In this document: piece by piece, positions 1 to 10,669 of the stretch
How the letters are laid out: each line of letters starts with the position of its first letter
How positions within the stretch are numbered: the first letter of the stretch is position 1
NCBI GenBank assembly: GCA_900660155.1
Contig: CABFPE010000036.1
Location: 730,477-794,476, forward strand
Reading direction: 5' to 3'
Source of the DNA: Hofstenia miamia
Taxonomy: Eukaryota > Xenacoelomorpha > Acoela > Hofsteniidae
DNA: 64,000 nucleotides
Notes under the pieces: model-generated
Seen by the model: only the letters and a program-made list of their open reading frames with translations
Told to the model about the DNA's origin: nothing
Database searches by the model: none
Made by a program: the position numbers and the translations under genes

Positions 1-833
1 CACATAACGCAACAATTCATTTATAAGAAAAATTGATTGAAAATAATTAAATAATCAATTCTGACAGTGACAGCGACTAGCCTACAACAATCCCTTATTG
101 TGGAGTTTAGCAAACTAAATGTTGTTGTAATGCTTTTTGAGAAACTAAGATATGCCTTGCAAGGGAAAGGCTAGCATAGCTGAGGGGGAAATATTCTGCA
201 GCATTAATCATTCATGTTAAGAATTCAATTTATTCCTTAATTCCTGTAACATGTTACAGTTTTCGTTACAACTGACAAATAAAAACGCTCGTAATAAATA
301 CGTCATTAAATTTGTTTATTCCATATAACTATAATAACACTATTTCCACATGGAGGGGTTGATTCCGCTCTTATAAATATTCTAAGTTATAGATTTTCGA
401 AAATCCTCAAAATTCTGTGTTTTTCTGACTTTTATTCGACCGGAGGGAGTTGATATTGAGCCCAACGCTTCCGTCGCTTTAAAACGTTAATGCCATTAGC
501 TAAAATTTATCAATGGCTAATAGCCATTGGCCAGCGATGATTCGACCGTTATTAGAAAAAAATATGCCTCGAGGTAGACAGCCAAAATGGGAAATTTTGT
601 TACTAATGGGATTTTGGAAGTTTATAGTTCATTGGAAAGAGCAACACTAGAGGAAGGTTTCATCTGAAGGTCCAAAAGCCAAAAACCCAAGATCAAATTA
701 GCCAGATCCAAAAAACGTAAAAAATTTGAAATTTTTTTGTCGAGTTGGCCGGATATAGCTCGATCAATTTTTGTCCAATATTAAAAATTTTTGCATGAGT
801 ATTTGAACCATCGATCGAACTGTATTTTGCATA
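1..833. other. AT-rich stretch without a recognisable gene
   Basis: No frame here shows a protein family motif, a long ORF or a convincing exon. Short open frames of under 70 codons on both strands look like chance. I see no tandem repeat or RNA gene. Confidence 0.5.
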
Positions 834-952
834 TAAATTTAACATAGTAAGCATTAATCGGCCAGAATGCTGTCGATCAAGTACCCAGCAGTGAATAAAC
901 AAACTTGATCGACCAGTATTCTGGTCGATTACTGCTTACTATGTTAAATTTA
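834..952. repeat. Foldback element, 49-bp inverted arms
   Basis: The left arm (834-882) begins TAAATTTAACATAGTAAGCA. The right arm (902-952) is its reverse complement at roughly nine bases in ten, with about 20 bases between them. The right arm contains a second, smaller palindrome around CGACCAG-TATT-CTGGTCG. No ORF lies inside. It looks like a foldback or MITE-type repeat able to form a cruciform; no target duplication was identified. Confidence 0.7.
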
Positions 953-1540
953 TTTTATAGATTGAGAAACAACCTGACCAAATTTGAAGCAATTTCACCC
1001 AACTCTTCTCTTGCTATAGGACTTTTGTCAACAATATTTTCAACATTTTGATTATGACATGATGCGTTTTTGTTTCCTATTTCAACACTATATATCAGGT
1101 GTAAAGTAAATGGCCTCCCATGCATACATTAACCAGGTTTTAGTCAATTCAAAAAGCATAATGAAACCTGTCATATTGAAATAGTCCAAAACTTCAGAAA
1201 ATCCCCCATTTTTTGGCTACCCAGTCATCAAATATCTAGTACATCCTGTTCTATAGGAAGGATTGTTTTTGTTACGTACAAAATTTCATACAAAAATCTT
1301 TTGTAGAAAAATTTCTATTAGCATGGAAGGAGGCGGGTTGAATTAACCCAATAGCGTTAAATTTTTACACGCAGTAACGTCATATATACATTATTCGTTT
1401 AGAAATAAAATGCATTTATTACATACAGTCAACATTTTATACTTTTAAATTTTTTGCTTCAGGTAAGAAAAATGGCAAATGTCAGTGTTCAGTTGAATAG
1501 TTTTTTTGCAAAATTCAGTTTCTGTTCGTCAAAATATTAA
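953..1540. other. Stretch with no recognised feature
   Basis: AT-rich sequence with no coding signature, tandem repeat or clear inverted repeat on either strand. Confidence 0.4.
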
Positions 1541-1558
1541 TCATACAGTCATCTTATC

Positions 1559-1741
1559 TCAAATGATAAAAAGAGTGGAAACAGGATGTTTGACTAATAA
1601 AAGGAACTTAGTATTCTTGACAGAACTTAGCGCACTGTAGTTACTATAACCATGATATGTCACAAACATTGCTGTTAACTGAAAGTATAACTGAATCGAT
1701 ATTTTAAAGATTTGTAACCTCACAATATTATATAGGGACAA
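1559..1741 (-). repeat. Dispersed repeat copy, minus orientation (family also at 9951-10154)
   Basis: Read on the minus strand, this segment aligns with the plus strand near 9990-10150, with many shared blocks such as the run coding FVTY-G--NY-ALSSVK. Both copies are open for about 60 codons and the likeness survives at protein level. It could be a non-autonomous repeat or a fragment of an unrecognised mobile-element protein. No known family was matched. Confidence 0.55.
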
Positions 1742-1796
1742 CCAAAAACGCCGAGAGAAATCTCTTAGAAGGGCAAATATTTTTTTGCAAGTGTAT

Positions 1797-2443
1797 ATAC
1801 TTAACAGTTAGAACCTGTTTACATTTTTACTACGTGGACACAGTTTGGGGTACTTTTTGTACCCCACAGATATTATTGAATAATATAAATAGTTTATTGC
1901 TTAAACAAGTTTTACAAAGATGCGAGTTACACAAAACAGTTTCTCATTTGGTCAAATGAAGCATAATCTGATATTCAGCTTTCTTATGTTCTTTTGAGGG
2001 CCAACTCTGTCCAGCAATACTTCGTCATCATAAGTAACTCATTTACGTCCTACGCAATATTTTATAGGAATGAGAAATGGTGTAAACAGACCTAGTTGTA
2101 ACACGTATGTTGCGGGCCTACCGGGCCCAGGTGGGCCACGGGCTGGGCCGTGGCGAAAAAATCATTATTGTGGGATGTGGAGGGGACTCGGCCAGAAATT
2201 CATGAACTATTGGTTGAAGCGAGGGATAAAAGGCTTTGGCTACTTTTGCAAAAGAATATATTTTAAATAATTTCTATGTATATTATGAGTTTGTTTCACG
2301 GATTGTGTTCAATAAGGCTCGTAATTAATATGGATTTTATTGTATTTCAATATAATTTGTTTATTAACAGCTTTGATAGTAAAATACCGACTATTTAACT
2401 AAAGATTGCGGGCCTAGGTTTGGCAATTAAGCAAAGTTGGACA
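1797..2443 (+). repeat. 650-bp dispersed repeat, copy A
   Basis: This is nearly identical in order and sequence to 3069-3709. It starts near CTTAACAGTTAGAA and carries the hairpin GGGGTAC-TTTTT-GTACCCC at 1847-1865. A GC-rich patch follows around 2110-2155, in otherwise AT-rich sequence. The copy ends at a single N (2444), while copy B continues past the same point, so this end is a contig edge rather than the true repeat boundary. Confidence 0.8.
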
Positions 2444-2642
2444 NTCAAGCTCTGCAAAACTACGGAAGTTAAGATCTAGATAAAATTGACTTATAAATTT
2501 GTTTTATGATTTTATTTTGGTTTTTATATGCTCAATATATTATACCACATGAATGAACTAAATTTGTAATCACTGTTTTGAAAATCATTAATGGCCTAAT
2601 CTGGGCAACAGCTGTTACTAGAAACCACAAGCTTCGCATCCA

Positions 2643-2678
2643 GATCGAGGAGTTCGTAAATTTACGAACTCCTCGATC
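2643..2678. repeat. Perfect 36-bp palindrome with no spacer
   Basis: GATCGAGGAGTTCGTAAA is followed immediately by its exact reverse complement. An 'atccagat' string lies just outside both arms. A spacerless perfect palindrome this long is unstable in cloning and replication. It may be a foldback junction, a recent transposon footprint or an assembly fold. Confidence 0.9.
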
Positions 2679-2939
2679 CAGATTATACACAAATGTAAAC
2701 ATCGCAGAGATCCATGTAGTGTTATTAATTTTTTTAAAATATTTTTTACTTTTGCATCCCATAATCTTCCTGTATTTCAATAATTGTAATATTCATTTAT
2801 TCTTGTATGCAAGGTTTGGCGCATTCGCACAACGTACCCTCTGATGCTGACGCATAGTTTGAATTACTCAGTGTTTACTTTTCGAATATAGTAAGAATCA
2901 GGGGTGCCGTTTATGGTATGACCATATATGGTAGCAGTC

Positions 2940-2986
2940 CATAATGGCCATATTTTAACTTTCGTCCATATATTATGGCCATTATG
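2940..2986. repeat. 13-bp inverted repeat around 'atggcca' motifs
   Basis: CATAATGGCCATA (2940-2952) and its exact reverse complement (2974-2986) are separated by 21 bases. Further near-copies of 'ccatat/atatgg' surround it. Function unknown. Confidence 0.7.
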
Positions 2987-3068
2987 TAAAATATGGTGAA
3001 TGACGGTGACGAAATATACGTAGAACGCATGTGGTAATACGTAATGCCAATTAAATGTAGTGATTTCT

Positions 3069-3709
3069 AATATTTAACAGTTAGAAGCGGTTTACTTTTT
3101 TACTACGTGGACACGGTTTGGGGTACTTTTTGTACCCCACAGATATTGAATAATACAAATAGTTTACGGCTTAAACAAGTTTTACAAAAATGCGAGTTAC
3201 ACAAAACAGTTTCTCATTTGGTCAAATGAAGCATAATCTGATATTCAGCTTTCTTATGTTTTTTGAGGGCCGGTCCTGTCCAGCAATACTTCGCTATCAT
3301 AAGTGACTCACTTACGCCCTACGCAATATTTCGTAGGAATGAGCAATGGTGTAAACAGGCCTAGTTGTAACACGTATGTTGCGGGCCTACCGGGCCACAG
3401 GCTGGCCCGAGGCGAAAAAATCATTATTGTGGGATGTGGAGGGGAATTGGCCAGAAATTCATGAACTACTGGTTGAAGTGAGGGCCAAAGGGCTTTGGCT
3501 GCTTTTGCAAAAGAATACATTTTAAATAACTTCAATGTATATTATGAGTTTGTTTTACGGATTGTGTTCAATAAGGCTCGTAATTAATATGGACTTTATT
3601 GTATTTCAATATAATTTGTTTGTTAACACCTTTGATTGTTTTTAGTAAAATACGGACTATTTAACTAAAGATTGCGGGACTAGGTTTGGCAATTAAGCCA
3701 AGTTGGACA
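3069..3709 (+). repeat. 650-bp dispersed repeat, copy B
   Basis: Direct copy of 1797-2443, with its GGGGTAC hairpin at 3120-3138. Copy B lacks about ten bases of the GC-rich patch present in copy A. Neither copy has a long ORF, so the family is non-autonomous. Isolated pieces of the hairpin end recur inverted at 4883-4920 and 5061-5100. Confidence 0.8.
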
Positions 3710-4626
3710 CGTCTGCCGAACTGATCCAGACCAATTTTGAGACAGTACGTGAGCTGTGGGTTTGGGTCAGGCTAAAAACAGCGAGCCTCTACCTCTACAG
3801 CTTGGGCATAGAAAATTTTAAGGATTTTCTTGAATTTTCTAAGTAATTTAAAATACAAAAGAAAGCTCCGCCAGATTTATCATTAACCAATCCTCCTCGA
3901 ATCGAATCATAAAAAACTATAAAACTCCATTAAAAAGTCATGAAGACACTTTAGAATCCTACTTTTTGCTAAAAAAAATCGTTTGAGTACTAATTGTAAA
4001 GGTCAAAGTATTGCCTGTTTTCATATGTTATGGTTCTGATAATGATGGCAAACTCTAGTCGTTCTTGAATGCTATGAAGGAGTGAAATCATACTTTTGAA
4101 TTTATTTTTCGAAACCTCCTACATAATGTTTTATACAAATGAGTATGCAAACGACTACCCAGTCAAAAATCAAGTTTCGCAAATGCATCCTAATTCATCC
4201 TATTGATGTCGCAGGTGTCTCATATCCTAGTGAGACGCTTTTAGGATGCTGATGTTCTGCAGATGTCTCATTAGGTTATTGCTGATACATCTCATGAGAT
4301 TACATTGAGATGCCACTTCAGAATTAGTGTATAATTAAAGCAATGTAAAAATAATCTATGCAAAATGTCAGCAGTAACTGAGANTGCAGTGGAATGCTAA
4401 ATTTAATGATTATACCTACCAATAACTCTGTTTTAAATCCTTACCTCATTATAATAATCGTATCTAGTTATTTGAGCATAATTTTGCCGGATCTAGCCAT
4501 TGAAATGAAAAACATTCCAGACCACATCCTATCCATAACTGCAAAGAAGAACCTTCATGCTAAGTTTGTCTCATTAATTCCTTTCTATCTGATATACATG
4601 TATCAATTTCGTAATATCAAATATTT
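3710..4626. other. Stretch with no recognised gene; single N at 4384
   Basis: No coding signature was found. A single N at 4384 probably marks a contig join. A 97-codon open frame from 4394 has no recognisable domain and AT-driven composition, and is treated as chance. Confidence 0.4.
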
Positions 4627-4745
4627 TATCGTAAAATGCAAAAATGCTAGGCCTACTTCTTTTTCAAAAAGGTCGTATTATTGTTGAATATCCGTCTACA
4701 ACAACTTTTGAAAGGTGTTTTTTGCAAAAGAATATTCCAATATTT
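4627..4745 (+). repeat. About 118-bp repeat shared with 13228-13345
   Basis: From 'atcgtaaaatgcaaaaatgc' onward the sequence matches 13228-13345 almost base for base, including the small palindrome CTTTTTCAAAAAG. No ORF. The second copy begins just after a single-N contig join at 13217. Confidence 0.8.
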
Positions 4746-4882
4746 TTATTCATTTTGAAGTCAGTCATTCTAGAATACATTCTTAGACAAAGCTATCTGT
4801 TTATATAATTTAACTATAAAATATTGTGTAGCACACTACATTTTTCAAGATGGAAGAGTCAATCTAATTAGTCAGAATGTCT

Positions 4883-5100
4883 GGGGTACAAAAAGTACCC
4901 CAAACTGTCTCTACGTAGTATACAACAATATTTCAGGTCGTTGTGCTCAAATTATGTTGAAACTTTAAAATATAGTATTTCTATGATTTTCATGAAAAGT
5001 CAATCAATATCAATAAGTTATATATAAATCTTTCCAAACTGTTGAAGAATTAAAAGCTCTGGGGTACGAAAAGTACCCCAAACCGTCGTTAACTGTTAAA
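4883..5100 (-). repeat. Two inverted end-fragments of the GGGGTAC-hairpin repeat
   Basis: 4883-4920 and 5061-5100 each carry the GGGGTAC...GTACCCC hairpin (loop AAAAA or GAAAA) followed by the reverse complement of the start of the 1797/3069 repeats. They are in the opposite orientation to the full copies. They may be the ends of a second, decayed element. Confidence 0.6.
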
Positions 5101-5812
5101 AACTACTTGCATGTTCAAAACATTTTTAATAGTACATGTATATCTCACATATATACATCTATATACATTAGAATTGATAAATGGAAACATCAATTTCATA
5201 CAGTAGAAATATTTTCCAATAGATTTTACGTAATTAATACTAACTGCATTTTAAATTTCAAGTGTATATAAAAAATTTGGCGTTTCGATTTTATTAAACT
5301 AATCAATTCAATCAACTTGCTATGAAAGGGGGTGGGGCAGCTGCCCCCTCTTTGCCACCCCCTCTTTCTCGCGACGTCATTATATATGTCGTTTGTGTAT
5401 TCGTGCATTGTGGCAGTATATTGATCATATCCTTAACAAAAACAGTGGAAATGGTTTACGACTTCCACAAATGCTAAATTCAAAGAAACAAGTAAAATAT
5501 CTTAATGAAACCATTCAAAAGTAAAAGTAAACAGTCAATAAAAATCTGTGCATCCAACAATTTTGCAAATGGGATACACCCACGCTTAACGTCTGATGGA
5601 ATAACAAAACAACACAATGAGTCATTAGCAGCAATAGCACACAATCACAAAGAAGTGAACACTGGCATTATACACATGGGGAATACCTCGACCTTTTCAA
5701 TTATAGAAAGATTAGCACATTTCAATGGCTGTAGACAAAATAATGTGAATGACATCTGCAGGACAAAAAATATTAGTACCCTGGGAAGTTTCGAGATTAA
5801 ATGTCGTAAGTA
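5101..5812. other. No recognised gene; GC-rich hairpin and an unassigned 102-codon ORF
   Basis: A GC-rich nested palindrome, GGGGCAGCTGCCCC, lies at 5334-5347 within a larger GGGGGTGG/CCACCCCC fold. A 102-codon plus-strand ORF at 5505-5813 has no recognised domain. Its amino-acid make-up is not obviously random, so it could be part of an exon, but there is no supporting evidence. Confidence 0.3.
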
Positions 5813-6116
5813 GCGTACACACTTACAACTTTGCGCGCAACCTTACTTGATTTAATTAGGCGCACAACCAAAAGTTGGAGGTTTGTACGCGATTCTAACG
5901 ATTGTGTCATTTCTCACTGAGAAATAATTTAACCGCGCCTTATCATTTACGTAAATGATTAAAATTACGCAAGAGCCTTTCAAAACGATGTCTTCTTTCT
6001 TCTGAATGCTTGATTTTATTGGTTGTAGTGCATTTTACTGGTAGATTTAATTTTTAAAAATGGTAATAAATATAATTCAACCAAAAAGCTGTGCACAAAG
6101 TTGTAAGTGTGTACGC
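5813..6116. mobile_element. MITE with perfect 21-bp terminal inverted repeats
   Basis: The left end 5813-5833 (GCGTACACACTTACAACTT...) is the exact reverse complement of the right end 6096-6116. The 304-bp interior has no ORF. A further 'gcgcacaaagtt' string follows at about 6157. A diverged relative appears at about 20622-21360. No clear target duplication is visible, so the superfamily is unassigned. Confidence 0.75.
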
Positions 6117-8758
6117 AAAATATTTTTGTGTGAACTTTATAATTACCCAAAAATTGCGCACAAAGTTACAATATGGATGCCCAGTTAATTGCGCTTGGGT
6201 ACAGGAGACACTAAACCTACTGTTTAAAGCAATCTAAATTTTCATAGAAAAAGAAAGACACTAGTCATGTCATAAGAACAAAGTATTCAATAATACACTA
6301 GAACAGTTCTAGTGTGAATTTCAGTTAAACTATCTCATTAAGTTACGGAACAAAATGCAAAGTGTAGAATAGTCCAATTGTTTACGGTCTCCCAGCAAAA
6401 AATTCACTTAGGTAACACTTTCTTTTAGCGCAAAATTGAATCAAATCGCTACGTGCTATCCAAAATATTTAAACTGCAGCTGTTTGTAATCGAAACTCTC
6501 TGGCCTCGGATTTGTATTTACGTTTTGTCAGTTTGCATTAGTTTTGCACTTGAAGTTTAAGTTGTACTAATTACCGATTACATAAATGGTCAATCATTAC
6601 AATAAAGGGGAGTGTAAAAGTATCAATAATACAACTATCCAAATACTTTTGAAACGAAAATTTGCAAAAGAAACTAATTGTCGCATTAAAACTTTGTAAT
6701 TTATATTAATGACTAAGCACGATGTGAAAAACCAAAATTTACATTGAGCACTAGATACTATGATATTTGAATTCAGAGTACGCGGGAGAGAGGGTGGAGT
6801 GTCCATAGAATGTTCAATCAGTCTGAAAATCTCTTAAAATCGAAGTTCGGAATCAATACTTTTCATCAATATATACATGTAGTTAGTTTCAATGCATCTT
6901 AAATAACAAGCAAACAAATATACTAATATACAAATATCTAATGACGTAGTAAATACTAAAATAAATGTAGTAAAGAATTTTAAATTTTCTTTAAGAAAAG
7001 TAAAAAACTATTTGGAAAGTATGTATTTTGAGGATGGAGATACGACCATACGGCCATATTTAAACAAATTCTTTTCCATTGTTGGAGAGTGCGATAATGC
7101 AAAACATACAAAATTTTGTGCTGCCAGTTGCACTAAAAGTTTTAAATATCCCCAAAAAAACTAAAAGAAAATATAAATATAAAATTTAAAATTGTAAACA
7201 GAGGGAAGCCTGAAGAAATAATACGGGAAGATTAAATAATTGTTGGAAGAATTCCACCATATCAGAATTTCTTTAAGAAAGACAGTGATGAAGCCAGAAC
7301 ATTCTCAGTGTACCGACCAGGACTAAGCTCTTCAAATCGAAGAGCTACCGCAAGTGACTAAGAACCAACGAATGCAATGGTTTATAAGATCTTAAAAAAG
7401 CGCTGCTTGAAAATCTTCCCTAGAAATGAGTACAACTTAAATCAATAACCGTATAGACACACATCTGATGATCAATTGTTTTGGAAAGCAACTATGGAAG
7501 AGTTAGACCAATGAGTTGAAAAGTGTAAACTAAGCAAGACACAAAAAATTCAACAACATTTAAATGGCATAGGTTGTAGAGCATATACTAAGAGTATTTT
7601 TGAATAGATGGTAAAGAATGCACTGTTTTAACAAACGAATAATGCAAATAACTAGTTCAGGGACATTTAAATAAAAAATAGTGAGACAAAACTAAGAACA
7701 GCAATTTCGTAAATAAAAACAAGAACTGCAAAAATGAATTTTAGGAATAGGTAATAGTTTAAATTACATAAAATCATTCGCTAATTTCAAAACAGCAGCT
7801 AAAATCAATTACTTTGAGTTAAAATAAATGAAGCACTGCGTCTCGTTTACATTTGAACTTTACCAAAAAAAAACATTCTAATTAAAACAGAGCTAACAAG
7901 TATGTTTAAATAAATTAACAGTTCCTACAATTAACTGAATTTTAACTGAGTGGGATTTAATGCCATTCTCCACAGAAGATGATGTCACTAAATTCATTGG
8001 CACTGCTACTCAATGATATTAACAAACCCACTGACAATCAAAGAGTAAAGAAACACCATGAGATTGTATTAATGGGACAATGAAGCGTCGATAATTATCC
8101 ACATTATTATTATATAATCCCATCTGTTTGAAATGCAATCTTACTTCAGAAGTTCTTTTGCATCTATAGTAAACATAGAGTTTGGGTCATTTTATGCATC
8201 AAAGTCAAATATGCGTTTCTTTTCACTTTTTAGAATAGCTTGGGCTGTGATTTTAGTGCACAAACATTTTACATGAGAACAAAGATTTAGACGCAAATTA
8301 AGCATGCATGCTATGCGAAAAATATATACTTTGGCTGACTGAAGCACAGCTGCGACCGCTTACTTTAAGTATTTGCTAACAACTAACACTGATTTATTTA
8401 TCTACTTTTAAATGAGAAATCAGATTTCTTCAAAAACAATCAAACTCTCTCGTTGAGAAATGTTTGGCTTTCTGTAGATGGACCGTCAAAGCTCCGTGCA
8501 AGCTTGCGGAGCGCAAATTGAGAGAAACTCCGTTATCCTATGGTGCTTTTGGGCATCTCTATGAGTTTTTTCTTCAAAGATTCAGCACAGATTTTATATA
8601 ATTCATTGGTTGGTTAAAAGTTTCTTCATTTTGTAATGACTGCAGAATTGTTCAAATATAATTTTTTAAATGTGTTTAAGTTGTTAAACTGCCAAAATTC
8701 CCCTGCTGCGATTAGCAAAATTCTATCACAAACAAAAAATATGGAAAACGTCAATGCA

Positions 8759-8761
<3 letters not shown>
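6117..8761. other. Long stretch without a recognised gene
   Basis: Repeated inspection gave no intact ORF over 76 codons and no family motif. Around 7200-7600 several short open plus-strand segments in different frames look like decayed coding sequence, but I could not match them to a family. Confidence 0.4.

Positions 8762-8797
<36 letters not shown>
8762..8797. repeat. (TA)n microsatellite
   Basis: Pure AT dinucleotide repeat of about 36 bases. Confidence 0.95.
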
Positions 8798-8802
<5 letters not shown>

Positions 8803-8989
8803 CTACAGTTTTCGTTGCTATTTTTCAAAGGGGTAACATGGTACTTTATGCAAGCATTATATATGTAGTACAATTTTGTAAAAATGAATCATCGGAAGGA
8901 AAGCCCATTAAATGCGAATTGAAAATAAACAAGAAATTAAACACACCAAAAGACGAATTCAAATTTAAAGCTCGTTTTAATTAATTAGC

Positions 8990-9008
8990 AGATGTGTATA
9001 AGAGACAG
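8990..9008 (+). other. Tn5 mosaic end (Nextera adapter) contamination
   Basis: AGATGTGTATAAGAGACAG, all 19 bases of the engineered Tn5 mosaic end used in tagmentation libraries. A chance exact match is very unlikely. It marks an untrimmed read end or chimeric join, so sequence on the two sides may not be adjacent in the genome. Confidence 0.97.
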
Positions 9009-9950
9009 GTCTACACTTGACAAAGTCGAAGGAAATTGTTTATCAAACAACTGTAAAGTAAAGTTTGCCATGAATATTGGAGCGGCAATTGATGCGTTAG
9101 TCTCTGAGTGAATGTAATTGATGTCTCAGGAATAAAAAATCTGCAAACCTGATAAAATGAATGGTGATGTTTGAGGATGTTGACCTTCAAAGCATGCACC
9201 AAAAATGTTAAACGCATGCTTATTTACATCAGTAAGTTGACTTATTAAACCGAACATTTGAGAACACATTGTGAAAATTTGTGAGGACCACGACCATCTT
9301 CAGACAAGGACTACTGGAATACCAAGGCACTGAATATAATTGGCATCAGATTGTGTAGGCTGCCCTCTTAAAACTTAAATGTCTCCATCCAAAATTAAAT
9401 GCTAGTTTTAAACCTACACAGCCTACCCTTCCTAATACATTTACTAGAGATACGATTTTTTACCATTAATTATTATAATCATTACAAGATTGCTTAACAA
9501 AAAAGGTTCTGTAAATTCTTATATTAGACTTTCATCTAAATGCCTTAGCGTTTGATCTATTAATCGTTAACTAAGACATGCGATATTACAGTTGTAGAAG
9601 CAATATACTAATGAATTGCTACAATTTTAAAGGCAATGCACTTTCGTTCCTGTTCACACTAAAAAACTTATAATAGAATTTTGAAAACCTAATTCACATT
9701 GGAAATAACGTAAATTATTGTGCACATAATTTTAAACAGTACCGAATACACTAATTGGACTTTGAAAATGCTTGTTGATGGTGAGTATGCCGTCCAATTA
9801 ATGTTTGAGCATTGTCTTGCTTAGTATGTCACATTATAAATTGGAAAACTCATGTTTTTAAATTGCCAGGAATAGACCTGTTTGTGGTGAGAATGGATTT
9901 TTCGCTCCCGTTTCAATCTCATTCGAGTATCGTTTGGGAAAATTCCACTG
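9009..9950. other. No recognised gene
   Basis: AT-rich sequence just past the adapter scar. Short open frames on both strands carry no recognisable motif. Confidence 0.4.
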
Positions 9951-10154
9951 TTGCTAGAAATAATCTGTCGGCAAGATCACGCTACTACAATGTATTATTA
10001 TGACGATACCACATTGTTAAAATATCGAGTGAGTTATGCCTACATTCTAGAAACAGTATTTGTCACATATCTTGGTTGTAGAAATTACATTGCATTAAGT
10101 TCAGTCAAGGATAAAAAGTTTTCGTTTGTTGGTAAAATACGATATTTCTGTTAA
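9951..10154 (+). repeat. Dispersed repeat copy, plus orientation (family of 1559-1741)
   Basis: Plus-strand copy of the repeat described at 1559-1741. The shared block includes FVTY-G--NY-ALSSVK and the upstream 'ttaaaatatcga' segment. It is open for 67 codons and the protein identity is unknown. Confidence 0.55.
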
Positions 10155-10624
10155 CAGCTACCATTGGAATAAGCTGTGATTAAAGTTATCATAATTGCAA
10201 AACTAGAGCAAAAAAACCATCACTTCAAGTAATAGAATAATTATGATTATGAGCAAAATATTAACCTAGATAACATTTCTATTGCAACTAACCTCTACTA
10301 CTTCAATTCTCTGAGAAACTTCTTTAGTTTCCCAAAGAAAAATTTGCAATAAACATCGTGTCTAAATAAATTCGAAGAGATCGTTCCCTGCGTCTTGTGG
10401 AAAAAGCTTTGCGACAGATCCGCTCCCATTCCCAATAGCGAATTAAACTAATCGGGAATGCGCAACACATTTATACACATACTATTACTCTTCTATACAA
10501 CCAAAAGTCCAAAAATGGCGTATAACGCGGCAGCGAGGACGAAATTTTTATAGCACTTAGCGGTAGGTGCAAACACGCGGATATGCGGAAATTTTTAATT
10601 TGTACAAAGCGGCAGAAATATTTT

Positions 10625-10627
<3 letters not shown>
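10155..10627. other. No recognised gene
   Basis: AT-rich sequence between a dispersed repeat and a TA microsatellite. Nothing codes convincingly. Confidence 0.4.

Positions 10628-10664
<37 letters not shown>
10628..10664. repeat. (TA)n microsatellite at the 5' edge of a LINE
   Basis: Pure TA tract of about 37 bases directly upstream of the 5'-truncated LINE. Confidence 0.95.
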
Positions 10665-10668
<4 letters not shown>

Positions 10669-10669
10669 C

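Noticed and set aside
8754-8984. 76-codon ORF starting with IYIYIYI
   Set aside because: It starts in a TA microsatellite, ends just before the adapter sequence and has no domain.
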